NCBI GenBank assembly: GCA_023384135.1
Contig: JAHDXS010000001.1
Coordinates: 1,091,878 to 1,155,877, forward strand
Direction: 5' to 3'
From: Alphaproteobacteria bacterium
Lineage (GTDB): Bacteria > Pseudomonadota > Alphaproteobacteria > Micavibrionales > Micavibrionaceae
Length of the DNA: 64,000 nucleotides
The translations under genes and the position numbers were made by a program. Under the pieces are notes generated by a model. It saw only the letters and a list, made by a program, of their open reading frames with translations. It did no database searches and was not told where the DNA came from. Shown one piece after another: positions 43,198 to 51,887 of this stretch (within the stretch, counting starts at the first letter, position 1; each line of letters starts with the position of its first letter).

Positions 43198-43683
43198 GGT
43201 CTGTTTTCCTCTAATGGGTTGGGGTTGCGTCAATGCAACCTTGGCTCCCGCCGAGGGTGGGGGTAGCAAACGCAAGGGCGGTGCAAGCTGAGGGGTATCA
43301 CCCGGCCTGCACGGGAACGCAGTGGAGGAAGGTTGGGGACACGGCTTGCGCCGTTTATCGAAGACCCTTGCGGCGCGAGGGGCGAAGCCGCCTTAGCCTC
43401 TTTTTCCTAACTTAAACCGCTTGGCCGTCCTGCGGCCTCCTGCTCCTGTTTCCCTTGAATTTTTGGCCAGCATTGCTGGCTGATTTTGTTTCAGGCTTAT
43501 CAAGCCCTCTGCCGCACCCGCTCATCAATCGCGGTGGCAATCTCTGTCCTATCGTTTCATGGCTTTGATCTGAGTTTTTTCATCCGCTTCCAGCCCGTCA
43601 TTTCGTGCCTTTCGTTTCTTCACTGTGACCGGGGCAAGAAAGGCTCCGATTTCCGGGGCTTAAGAGAAACGGAAGTACAAACG
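43198..43683. other. Gene-free structured stretch upstream of ardA
   Basis: 486 bases without a supported gene. Hairpins include GTGCA (43281-43285) / TGCAC (43308-43312) enclosing GGGTATCACCC-like pairing, and ACGGC-TTGC-GCCGT (43341-43354). GC-rich, with short G-runs. It may hold the ardA promoter, a single-strand origin or a small RNA; nothing decides among these. Confidence 0.4.
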
Positions 43684-43887
43684 ATGATAAATCTGATTGC
43701 ACGATATGAACTGCGCTTGCTGAACCTTGCCGAATTGCTGGTGCTGTATCGGGAGCTTTCAAAGCTGCTGGCACAAACCAGCCTTGGCACGGCCTGCCGC
43801 CGTAACTGCCTTGGCTCACTGGAAAACACCATCCGTGAGATCAACGGGCGTTACGCCTATCAATGGAAACTAGGTGCAGGCCTTTAA
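43684..43887 (+). CDS. Small helical protein of mobile elements, 67 aa
   Basis: A 67-residue protein beginning MINLIARYELRLLNLAELLVLYRELSKLL, two long amphipathic helices and a basic end (ENTIREINGRYAYQWKLGAGL). Genes for this type of small protein occur near ardA and mob genes in proteobacterial elements, as I recall; function unknown. The ATG at 43684 has a weak ribosome site (AACGGAAG about 10 bases upstream). A strong terminator overlaps its stop codon, which supports a real transcribed gene. Confidence 0.6.
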   Translation: MINLIARYELRLLNLAELLVLYRELSKLLAQTSLGTACRRNCLGSLENTIREINGRYAYQWKLGAGL

Positions 43888-43902
43888 CGGCCTGCACTTT
43901 TT
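43874..43902 (+). terminator. Rho-independent terminator of the 67-aa gene
   Basis: Perfect 9-bp stem GTGCAGGCC (43874-43882) / GGCCTGCAC (43889-43897), loop TTTAAC containing the stop codon, then TTTTT. Confidence 0.88.
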
Positions 43903-43908
43903 CAATCA

Positions 43909-46485
43909 CTAAAGAGCAAATTTCTTCCTAATTTCTCTTTTTACAAAACTTGGAATTTCTTTCTTCTCTATGTTTTCTTTTATCCAATCAAAGCATTGTT
44001 TCTTATCGTATTCGCTACTAAGGATTTCTTTTCCTATCTCTGTTGCACTCATCCGTGATAACCCAAGACCAACTAGAGACAACATTGTTTTGCTCATTAC
44101 GCCGAATTCAAGGAAAAGGTCAAAAGGGTAATCTTTGGGATAAAGATCAAGCTTATTTTGCTCTTTTAAAAATATTTTGAGAATATCTATGTAGCATGAA
44201 ATATATTTTGGAGCTTTAAATCTGGCAATCTCCTCTACTTCTTTCATGGTATCGCGAATAATTGTACTCACATTTTTAGGTTCTTTTTCTTCTTTCTTGG
44301 ATTTCTCTAAGTGATAAGAAATAGAATTCTCAATAAGCCTTTTTAATGTATAACCCTGCATCCAATTAAGAATTAAAATAGAGTAATGTTTGTGCTGATA
44401 GCCAACACCAAATGCAGGGTAGAGTTTTAGATTTATACGGTTAAGAAGGCCTTCCATATTTTCATACGCGCCCGTACTCTCTGGGGTTAAAGGGATGAGC
44501 TTTTGTAAAGGTTTTTTTCCACTAGCATAGCTAGATCGAAAATAATTTAATAATGTCTGCATCGAAAGCGCACTAATTCCCGAGTGTTTCTCAATCACAG
44601 CCAAAGGTATATCTATGTCTTTGCTATAGCTGAAAAGGTGTTCATCGATTTTTTCTAAATAAGAATCATCAAACCGCTTAGACCATTGCTGTTTTGTGAT
44701 GGTTCCCTCACGCTTATAAATAGTCATCAAGTAAGCAAGAACTGATTCAAGGCTGCCTTTTTTATCTGTTGTCTTTGTTTCAAAGTTTCTTTGATTTAGA
44801 TACGCAAGAAAATCATCTTTTTTTCTTAGTGTCTCTTCTGTTTGACGCTTTATTTTAAATTTTGTTCTTTCAGGAGGCTTTGTTCTCCACACATCAGGCT
44901 CTACGCAAACAATATTCCCCTGAAATTCCTTACCCCAACGTCCTGCTCGACCGGCGAGATTCCAGAAGTCTTGCCCCTCCATCTGGTTTGTTCTTCCCTT
45001 TCTTGGGCCTTGAATAAAAATTGTTTTGCAGGATAGATTTACCCCCTCTATTAAAGTCGAAGTGCAGACTAAAAATTTTATATGCCCCTTGTTAAATGCC
45101 TCCTCAATCTCCTCCCTCAGAAGGGAGGGCATATTCCCGTAATGAAAGGCAACGCCGCATTTTGCTGTTCTAACCAAATCATAATCTTTGTGTACACCCT
45201 CCTTCGCCAAGTTTGAAAGAGCCTGTAAATCTTCATTTTCCTTTTCACCCACTAGTTCCGATATAAAAGACGCTATTCTTTCAGCTTCCCCAGCTTCATT
45301 GGCATAGACTAGATACCCTTGTCCTTCTTTTCCAAGAGCCGCTGTAACTAGGGCCATTTTTTTTGCAATTCCAGTTGGCCTGTCTTTCAAAGTAAAGGTT
45401 CCTAAAAGTGAAGTGTCGTCCTTATTTTTGATTTCTAGTTTCCAATTAGTTGAGCCTTCATCGGTTTGGCTAGCCCAAATAATATTTTGAGATACCATTG
45501 GCTGTTCGTTATCTACGACCTTCGTCCTCGTTAATGCAGGAGCATCCTGAATGAGATCGGTCGGATTTTCTGAATTTGGGCTTAAATAAATTACCTTTGT
45601 ATTGGGAGAAATACGGATAACCCTTTCAATCGCGTCCTGCAATATAACGCCCCGCATACCATCGCTAAGCTTTTGAGCTTCATCGACAATCAAAATATCA
45701 ACCTGAGCTATATTTTCCAGCGCATTTAGAAATATATGTAACCGCTCTTGCGTAAAAACCAAGACAGATTGGGTGTCGGGCTTATACAATTCCTTTATAG
45801 GAATCGATGAAACTGAGAGATTATCGATCCCAATGGCAGCTGCCATGTTTCTTATTTCATTTTCAACTTCAGTAACAAGGGCGCGGGTAGGAGCAATGTA
45901 TAAAATTAAACGAGCTTTCTTGGCTGCCAGTTTTTCTAGTAGATACCTGAAAACAATATAGGTTTTTCCTGATGCGGTAGGTGCAGACGCGTATAACCAG
46001 TCTGTATTTTCTATAGAATTCCAAAAATCTGACTGAAATTTGTTCGCGTTTATAGGGGCATCGCCTGTTAAAAATATCTTTTTATCCATAGCACGACTAA
46101 ACAATTCTAATCGCGCATTTATTCCTAATCTTTCCTCAAATTTCTTCTTAACATACCCTTTGTCTATAGCACTCTGTAGCGTTCTATAATTTGAAAGCTG
46201 ATTAAGAATAAGCAAGCTTGAATCTGCAACATTTGTAAAGCCGCTTATTATAAAACCTGCTTGTGCTATCGTTAGAGCCGCTTCAAGTGCCTCTCTTTTT
46301 TCTGATTTAGTCAAAATGCTTGCAGCTAAAAGCAATCGTTTCCATTCAAAGTCATCGGTAATTTTGTCATTTTTATTTTCAAGGGTCGGAAAATCTTGTA
46401 TTGCCAGCAACCGCGCAAGCTCTTCGATTTCTTCCTTGCAGCCATCTTTTGATAAAATCCATTCTTGAAGGTCAGATAATTCCAT
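43909..46485 (-). CDS. hamB: HamB-type DEAD/DEAH helicase of the Hachiman defence system
   Basis: An 858-residue superfamily 2 helicase. Walker A APTASGKT (residues 168-175), motif Ia PTRAL (199-203), DEAQ box (268-271), later motifs CTSTLIEGVNL and NLAGRAGRWGKEFQGN (motif VI). The C-terminal 350 residues are a helical domain without known motifs. It follows a DUF1837 gene in the same operon with a TAATG overlap, exactly the hamA-hamB order of Hachiman. In characterised systems HamB senses damaged or unusual DNA and releases HamA nuclease activity, giving abortive protection against phages. AT-richer than its neighbours, suggesting recent acquisition. Confidence 0.85.
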   Translation of the reverse strand: MELSDLQEWILSKDGCKEEIEELARLLAIQDFPTLENKNDKITDDFEWKRLLLAASILTKSEKREALEAALTIAQAGFIISGFTNVADSSLLILNQLSNYRTLQSAIDKGYVKKKFEERLGINARLELFSRAMDKKIFLTGDAPINANKFQSDFWNSIENTDWLYASAPTASGKTYIVFRYLLEKLAAKKARLILYIAPTRALVTEVENEIRNMAAAIGIDNLSVSSIPIKELYKPDTQSVLVFTQERLHIFLNALENIAQVDILIVDEAQKLSDGMRGVILQDAIERVIRISPNTKVIYLSPNSENPTDLIQDAPALTRTKVVDNEQPMVSQNIIWASQTDEGSTNWKLEIKNKDDTSLLGTFTLKDRPTGIAKKMALVTAALGKEGQGYLVYANEAGEAERIASFISELVGEKENEDLQALSNLAKEGVHKDYDLVRTAKCGVAFHYGNMPSLLREEIEEAFNKGHIKFLVCTSTLIEGVNLSCKTIFIQGPRKGRTNQMEGQDFWNLAGRAGRWGKEFQGNIVCVEPDVWRTKPPERTKFKIKRQTEETLRKKDDFLAYLNQRNFETKTTDKKGSLESVLAYLMTIYKREGTITKQQWSKRFDDSYLEKIDEHLFSYSKDIDIPLAVIEKHSGISALSMQTLLNYFRSSYASGKKPLQKLIPLTPESTGAYENMEGLLNRINLKLYPAFGVGYQHKHYSILILNWMQGYTLKRLIENSISYHLEKSKKEEKEPKNVSTIIRDTMKEVEEIARFKAPKYISCYIDILKIFLKEQNKLDLYPKDYPFDLFLEFGVMSKTMLSLVGLGLSRMSATEIGKEILSSEYDKKQCFDWIKENIEKKEIPSFVKREIRKKFAL

Positions 46486-47441
46486 TACACACGCTCCAAA
46501 CCCATTAATCTTTTGAATATAGAGCGAAATTCATTCGATGATGGAATTGCTATACAAAAAAAGTGAATGTCTTTCTGATCAAGTTTTTCTTCCGTAAGTC
46601 TTCCACTGACTCTGTTTGCCCAATCTTCAATCTCAGAAGATATTTTTTTAGATACGCTCTCAAGATTTCGACCATCTGCGGCATAGCTAGAATGATCAAA
46701 ACATGCCAGTGCTATCCCACAATATTTTATTTTTCGGTTTTGAGGGTTGTGCTTGTTGAGATAGTTCTTTAGTGAACCCAAAATCTTAGGATCATCTAAG
46801 TTCACATTTTGACTTAATAAAAAGAGATCGTTTTCTCTAGCAGAGATGCTACTTTCTGGCTCTAATATAAATGGAGCTAATGAATTTAAACATTCTCTAA
46901 TTGAACTTTGAATATCATCGTAAACTTTTGACTCCCCCCAATAAAGCATCAAGTTTCCATTATCATCTATATCTGCATAAACACCATCAGATCCTTTGAA
47001 ATGGTCACGGCTCTCTGTTTTAAATGACATCTTGCATAGAAGTTGCGGCAGTTTCAAAAAATTCTCTGCCAGCATAAAAAGAAGAAGCTCTCCTCCTTCA
47101 CCGCTTTTTTCTAAGTCAGTGAAGAGTTTTTTAGCTTCTTCGTGCAAAAAGGTAACATTCTCACTTGTACCTGTTTCAATGTCTTTTAGTTGAGCTTCCT
47201 TTAGAGTTTTTCTCGGAATGGCATAATCTGTAACTCTATTTCGCATCGCTTCAATGAGGCGCTCCATATGCTCATGGCCATTCTGGTCTACAAAAATGAA
47301 ATGGCCATGTAATTTTGTCTTTGTGCCATTTACAGCATAATCCTTCACTATAGATTGCAGATGAGTTTCTAAAGCATTAGCGTTTGATCTGACTAATCCC
47401 TTTAATGCATTAGAAGCTAAGCTATTTTGATCCTCGCTCAA
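46485..47441 (-). CDS. hamA: HamA (DUF1837) effector nuclease of the Hachiman system
   Basis: A 318-residue protein with the DUF1837 hallmark: D-I-D-D-N-G-N-L-M-L-Y-W-G-E-S-K-V-Y, a PD-(D/E)xK-like core in which the acidic pair and Lys would be catalytic. HamA is the DNA-cutting partner of HamB. Its TAA stop overlaps the hamB ATG by one base. I place the start at a TTG (47441) because AGGAG lies exactly 7 bases upstream; a GTG at 47498 would add 19 residues but has only a weak site. Which is used is not certain. AT-rich like hamB. Confidence 0.83.
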   Translation of the reverse strand: MSEDQNSLASNALKGLVRSNANALETHLQSIVKDYAVNGTKTKLHGHFIFVDQNGHEHMERLIEAMRNRVTDYAIPRKTLKEAQLKDIETGTSENVTFLHEEAKKLFTDLEKSGEGGELLLFMLAENFLKLPQLLCKMSFKTESRDHFKGSDGVYADIDDNGNLMLYWGESKVYDDIQSSIRECLNSLAPFILEPESSISARENDLFLLSQNVNLDDPKILGSLKNYLNKHNPQNRKIKYCGIALACFDHSSYAADGRNLESVSKKISSEIEDWANRVSGRLTEEKLDQKDIHFFCIAIPSSNEFRSIFKRLMGLERV

Positions 47442-47533
47442 TTTTCTACTCCTGCCTGACAATGCTATACCAAATCGGCGCTGTTTTTTCCAAACCACTC
47501 TAAAACAAATATATTTTTAACTTTTGCATATTG

Positions 47534-48742
47534 TTAACCTTTAATCTCCACATCATCCATGTGTTTCTGAATACTATCCCGAATGTCTGCGGGAAGATCG
47601 TATTGCTTGCCATGTTCTGCCCAAGCCGTGTGGGTTGCGTCCACGGTGTCGCGCACGGTCTGTAGTACAATATGTTCAGGTACTCCGGCTTTCTTCACCA
47701 GCTTTCTAAAATGCTCAATGCCAATCGCCTTCATATCCTTGGTATCGGACAATTTGAGTGCCAAACCGTCTTGCGGGATATAAGGCACGGTGGAAAGCAG
47801 ATCATAGGCAGGAGCCAAGGTCGGGGTTATTCCGTCTTCATAAATGAATGACCAGTTTTTCAGGTGCATATCGCCATTGCCCGTGACGATACAGAATGTC
47901 AGGCGGCGGATAAAATCGCGCAAGCCTGCTTCGCCTGTTAGCGCCCAGACCATTCCTGCAAGGCTGCCGTAACTCACCCCTTCGTATTTCTTATCAGGGG
48001 CGATGTTATAAACTTGGGCAAAGTCTTCTATATGGATGCGTTTCCCGCTTGGGGTACGGTCAAAGCGTTTGACGGCCAATGCCCGTTTCCCTGCCAGAAT
48101 ACCCATTTCCGGCAGATTGGTAATCTCAGCCAATGGCACTAATTTTGTTTCTGGGACGGGGATACCGATGCGCGATGCCAAGTCCATGATGGCATATTCA
48201 TTATCAGGCACATGGGCGTAATTCTGGGCTGGCAGTTTCACAATCCAGTCGCCGCCCATGCCGCTGGCGGGAATCGTCAAACCACCGCGCCGCTCTGCTA
48301 TCGCTGAAAATTTAAGCTGAACCCCTGCCAGTGAGAATCTTAATGGGTGAAGGTTTTTAGTGGCCTCTGCTTCTTCTGTCGATGGCATATCAACAGGAAG
48401 CCCTTCCAAGGGGGTCAGGATCACCGCGCCGGACAAGTCCTGCCCTAGAAGCTCAATCAACTTAAATTCATTGGAAGGCTTGATCCCGCCGCGCTGCGCC
48501 AGATACTCCCGCATATGCCCTTCGGGCAATAGGTTGGAAAAGAACGGCGGTAATTTTCCAGCCGAGGATTTGCTTTCAGGGATAATTTCCCCCGATGGCC
48601 GGAAAAAAGACTGGCTGAGTATAAGGCGGTTAGACGCATTTAGATAGGCTTCATCAAAAGCAAAGAACACTCCGCCACTGGGAAGCAGGGTCAACGTCCC
48701 GATAGGGTCTTTATTGAGACTGACGCGCAATAGGCTGGTCAT
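47534..48742 (-). CDS. hipA: HipA-type serine/threonine kinase toxin
   Basis: A 402-residue HipA. The N-terminal subdomain starts TSLLRVSLNKDPIGTLTLLP; the kinase core shows AGVQLKFSA, WIVKLPA (ATP-binding Lys), catalytic loop GNGDMHLKNWSF (Asp and Asn) and metal-binding Asp in LAPAYDLLSTVPY. HipA phosphorylates a tRNA synthetase or other target to stop growth and favour persistence. It is encoded after hipB with a 4-base overlap, antitoxin first as usual. All catalytic residues are present, so it is likely active. The target is not known for this branch. Confidence 0.88.
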   Translation of the reverse strand: MTSLLRVSLNKDPIGTLTLLPSGGVFFAFDEAYLNASNRLILSQSFFRPSGEIIPESKSSAGKLPPFFSNLLPEGHMREYLAQRGGIKPSNEFKLIELLGQDLSGAVILTPLEGLPVDMPSTEEAEATKNLHPLRFSLAGVQLKFSAIAERRGGLTIPASGMGGDWIVKLPAQNYAHVPDNEYAIMDLASRIGIPVPETKLVPLAEITNLPEMGILAGKRALAVKRFDRTPSGKRIHIEDFAQVYNIAPDKKYEGVSYGSLAGMVWALTGEAGLRDFIRRLTFCIVTGNGDMHLKNWSFIYEDGITPTLAPAYDLLSTVPYIPQDGLALKLSDTKDMKAIGIEHFRKLVKKAGVPEHIVLQTVRDTVDATHTAWAEHGKQYDLPADIRDSIQKHMDDVEIKG

Positions 48743-49017
48743 GAATCGTCTCCTTGATCAATCTGAAAACGCCGCTCATCTTCTCCTTGGCCTTTCAGCA
48801 ATGAACGGACGGCGGATACCATCTGACGCGGGATCAATACCAATTCCTGATCCAGCACCCGCGCCATATCCATGACGGTTGATAGGCGTGGATCATTTGC
48901 GCCCTGCTCAATCTTTGAGACATGGCTTTGGGGCAAGCCGAGCTTCTCGCCAAGCTCTGATTGCTTCATGCCCTGCTGCTGACGGGCGGATTTTAGCTGT
49001 TCTATGATGCTGCTCAT
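48739..49017 (-). CDS. hipB: HipB-type XRE antitoxin
   Basis: A 92-residue helix-turn-helix protein: SARQQQGMKQSELGEKLGLPQSHVSKIEQGANDPRLSTVMDMARVL is a textbook XRE fold, followed by a short C-terminal strand (ELVLIPRQMVSAVRSLL) and a disordered acidic tail that in HipB proteins contacts HipA. It represses the operon with HipA and neutralises it. It overlaps hipA by 4 bases. Two direct-repeated inverted-repeat operators are visible just upstream (49021-49068). Confidence 0.9.
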   Translation of the reverse strand: MSSIIEQLKSARQQQGMKQSELGEKLGLPQSHVSKIEQGANDPRLSTVMDMARVLDQELVLIPRQMVSAVRSLLKGQGEDERRFQIDQGDDS

Positions 49018-49020
49018 GTT

Positions 49021-49068
49021 TATATGCTAATACATATACCAAAGAAAGTAAATATGTTTCTGCATATA
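49021..49068 (-). promoter_or_regulatory. Tandem HipB-type operators
   Basis: Two copies of an inverted repeat of the form WATATG-N6-CATATA: TATATG-CTAATA-CATATA (49021-49038) and AATATG-TTTCTG-CATATA (49051-49068). Their centres are 30 bases apart, about three helical turns, so dimers would bind on the same face. They lie 3-50 bases upstream of hipB and would cover its promoter. Confidence 0.7.
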
Positions 49069-49206
49069 TATGAGATATGGGGGTTTATGGGCGATAAAAC
49101 TGAAGTCCAGCCAAAAGAACACCCATAAACACCCATATAAATTTACCTCTATGAATGATATTTCATTAAAAAATCATGCAAACTGAAGGATAAGATGGGA
49201 TTGCAC

Positions 49207-49566
49207 AAGGGAGAGCCGCTATCTCCTTTTGCCCGAAGCCAGTGCCGGAACAAAGCAGCCCTGCGGCGGTCTAGGGTTCCAATGGGGTCATGAAATGCCC
49301 CTTGGTCGTGGGGTTCCACAGGGGGGCGCGAAAGCCCTCCTTGGCGCACATCCAAAATGCGGAATGTTGGTCGAAAGGTTTCCAAAGGGAGAGCCGAAGT
49401 CTCCCTTGGTCAGAAGATTTTCAAGGAGGCAGGAACGCTTCCTAGAATGGTGATGCACCGGCCAGACGGTGTGATGGCGTGAATGGGGTTCGATACCCCA
49501 TAGTCTCTTTGAGACGGTCGCGCCAAAGGCCAGAGGGATAAAACGGGAGAGCGCAGCGTCTCCCTT
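49207..49566 (+). repeat. Cluster of imperfect GGGAGA/TCTCCC hairpins in a gene-free stretch
   Basis: Three related hairpins: AAGGGAGA...TCTCCTTT (49207-49229), CCAAAGGGAGA-GCCGAAG-TCTCCCTTGG (49382-49409) and CGGGAGA...TCTCCC (49544-49564), with a fourth G/C-rich one GGGGGGC...GCCCTCC (49321-49340). The interval 49069-49708 has no gene. Repeated use of one stem sequence suggests a small interspersed repeat family or a set of terminators. Confidence 0.5.
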
Positions 49567-49708
49567 TTCAAGATCGCGGTTGTAGTACAACCGACATCTT
49601 GCGAAGCACGCTAAATCCAAGTTTCCGCTAAGTTTGACCTTTCGCTGAAATCTCGGACTTAGGTGCAGTTTCTTAGGATGATGAAATTTCGCAATATGCT
49701 GAAATTGG

Positions 49709-49975
49709 CTATTCGATTTTTGCCAAGGCTCTCAAGATTGCTTTATAGACCATAATTTGCAGCGTGGTTTTTGGGATTTTTACCCAGCCTCGGTCATAGG
49801 TAAAAACATGCTCTCCGCTGCTTTTTCGGGTGAAGAGTTTTGAGATTTTCCCGCCCTCGATCCCGAAGCTGGACGGCTCTGCGTAAACCTTGGCTTCAAA
49901 TGTCCAGCCGAGCGGTGAGATCGTCCCGTTGATCCAGACTTCCCCGTTGTCACTAAATTTTACGCGAATGAACAT
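49709..49975 (-). CDS. Small hypothetical protein next to the coupling protein, 88 aa
   Basis: Unknown family. 88 residues; start at 49975 with AAGGAG 8 bases upstream (a longer frame to 50047 has no ribosome site). The N-terminal half is strand-rich (FIRVKFSDNGEVWINGT, TFEAKVYAEPSSFGIEGGKISKLF) and a helix closes it (TTLQIMVYKAILRALAK). It lies downstream of the VirD4-type gene on the same strand, about 200 bases away. It may be a mobile-element accessory protein; nothing more can be said. Confidence 0.6.
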   Translation of the reverse strand: MFIRVKFSDNGEVWINGTISPLGWTFEAKVYAEPSSFGIEGGKISKLFTRKSSGEHVFTYDRGWVKIPKTTLQIMVYKAILRALAKIE

Positions 49976-50182
49976 GCGGCATACTCCTTGTTGCCCGTGG
50001 TTTCCATGACTGGCATTGGCGCATGGGGGAACTGAGCGGCGTGTCAAGGGAACGAAATGCTAGGACGGCACGGCGACAACGGAGCCGAGCTTTGCCGTCC
50101 TTGTGTTTCGCAGCCCTTGATGCGACGCGCCCCCATGCGACGGTGACAGGCATGGAAACCACCCCCACAAAATCAGACGCTT

Positions 50183-51802
50183 CTATTTTGAGTGAAACGG
50201 GTTTTTGTGGGCGCGTTCGGTAAAGAACGGGTCGGTATGAGCGGCAAGGCGTTCAAGACGGATTGGCAAGGCTCCCGCTATCAAGGCCAGGACTGCCCCG
50301 CTTTCTCGCGAGAAGAAACGCGAGACTTCATCCGGGGTCATCAGATCAGTCTTGTGCAATTGCTCAGACTGGCTGGTGGATGATCCTGACGAGGTATTTC
50401 TGCCCTGCTGTCCCAGCCCTGCGGTAAAGTCTTTTGGGTCTGATATAGCTTTCAAAGCATGGCCAAGGGTCAAGGCCGTTTCGTTACTGCCGCTCTGCTC
50501 ATTGCTCTGCGTGGTCACACGGGTTAGCTCAGAAAGCCCCAAGCGGCTGGATAGATACTTGGTCGTAGTGATGTCACTATTGCCGTAGGCCAGCACTACG
50601 CCGCTATTGCCTAAGAAGGTTTCCCATGTGCCTTCGTAGTGGGTTTTAAGCTGATTGAGGTCTTGTAGTACAGAAAGCAGCTTCACGCCGAAGCCAGCGA
50701 TATAGCCTGCGGCTTTTTCAATCGCCTGCATCCGGCCAAGTGCGGCCATTTCTTCGAGTACCATTAGGACGGCGGGGAATAACCGCCCTGTCTTTGGATT
50801 GATGCCTCTTGGGGTGCGTTCAAGCGCATGGATGATCGTGGATACCATCAGGCGTAGCCAGCGGCTGTGCGTGGCGATGCGCCATTCTGGTAGTACCAGA
50901 TAGATCGTTGCCCCTTTGGGGTCTTGTTTCAGGGAAGTCAGATCGAGATTGCCGGATTTGAGGCAATCCTGAATCCCAAAGGCCTCCAGAAACTCTGTAT
51001 GGCGGCGGGCGGTTGATAAAACTGAGCCGCGCTCATTCTCACCCATGTCCGCCAGCGTTGCAGCAGCGGCGGCAATCGCGTCCGAAAAAGGACAGTCAGT
51101 TTTATACATTTCATTGAGAAGATGATTGAAGGATGTTTTGTTGGTTTCAGGGTTTTCCATCCCTACGGTGATATAGCGGCGCAGAAGCGCCATGCTTCTT
51201 TTGGGTTGGTCATCTCCGGCCTGAGCAAGGATGAATAGCAACAAGCCCTTGATAAACGCCCGTGCGGATTCATCCCAGTGCAGGTCTTTGCCGCCACTAG
51301 GGACAACGATTGCGTCCGCAATCGCGGCCACGTCCTCGATCAGCTCAGGGTGATCTAGGTCGAGGAATTCAAGCGGATTAAGAGACAGGCGAAGTTTTTG
51401 CGGGACTTTCGCGGCGCGAAAAGGATCAAGGACATACACTTTCTGCCCTAGCTTCTCCGCTCTCCATGAAGCCGTGATGCTGGCGTTCTCGCCCTTGGGG
51501 TCGATACAAACAACTGAGCCTTTATAGGTCAGAAGATTGGGTAGGATCATACCTACACCCTTTCCGGCGCGGCTTCCGGCAATGAGGGTGACATGCCTGT
51601 CATCATCAAAGCCCATAAAATGACGTTTTCCTTTATCATCATGAAGCTGCCCTAAAAGAATGGGGCTATCCGCTTCTGGATCATTTTCTGTCCAGAGAAG
51701 CGCCCTCATCACGGATTGGCTGGATTGCCAGCGACTTGTGGCCAGTGGCGCACCGCTCATCTGGTCGGGATCAAGGCGGGGCAATAAGGGTAATTTTGTC
51801 AT
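50183..51802 (-). CDS. VirD4/TraG-type coupling protein without membrane anchor
   Basis: A 539-residue type IV coupling ATPase. Walker A AGSRAGKGVG (residues 75-84, Lys81) and the following ILPNLLTYKGSVVCIDPKGENA; Walker B VLMVLEEMAALG near residue 345; the RecA-like C-terminal sensor regions follow (VVLAYGNSDITTTKYLSSRLG). It has no hydrophobic segments at the N-terminus, where VirD4 proteins usually have two membrane helices, so it is a soluble or truncated form. Start at 51802 with GGAGG 8 bases upstream. It should bring the relaxase-DNA complex to a conjugation channel supplied by another element. Confidence 0.85.
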   Translation of the reverse strand: MTKLPLLPRLDPDQMSGAPLATSRWQSSQSVMRALLWTENDPEADSPILLGQLHDDKGKRHFMGFDDDRHVTLIAGSRAGKGVGMILPNLLTYKGSVVCIDPKGENASITASWRAEKLGQKVYVLDPFRAAKVPQKLRLSLNPLEFLDLDHPELIEDVAAIADAIVVPSGGKDLHWDESARAFIKGLLLFILAQAGDDQPKRSMALLRRYITVGMENPETNKTSFNHLLNEMYKTDCPFSDAIAAAAATLADMGENERGSVLSTARRHTEFLEAFGIQDCLKSGNLDLTSLKQDPKGATIYLVLPEWRIATHSRWLRLMVSTIIHALERTPRGINPKTGRLFPAVLMVLEEMAALGRMQAIEKAAGYIAGFGVKLLSVLQDLNQLKTHYEGTWETFLGNSGVVLAYGNSDITTTKYLSSRLGLSELTRVTTQSNEQSGSNETALTLGHALKAISDPKDFTAGLGQQGRNTSSGSSTSQSEQLHKTDLMTPDEVSRFFSRESGAVLALIAGALPIRLERLAAHTDPFFTERAHKNPFHSK

Positions 51803-51887
51803 GGTGTTTTCCTCCATCTGAGCTGGCAACGATAATTATTCTGAGAAAAAATCTTCTATGCTAAGGTTCCTCCAGAAAGGTTTTGTT

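Noticed and set aside
49450-49530. tRNA-like arm with GGGGTTCGATACCCC and a nearby CACCG/CGGTG hairpin
   Set aside because: The T-arm-like part has a 6-bp stem, the other hairpin has a 6-base loop, and no acceptor stem or CCA fits around them. Not a tRNA.
49207-49566. GGGAGA hairpins as a CRISPR-like array
   Set aside because: Spacing is irregular (about 150-175 bases) and stems vary; not an array of direct repeats with spacers.
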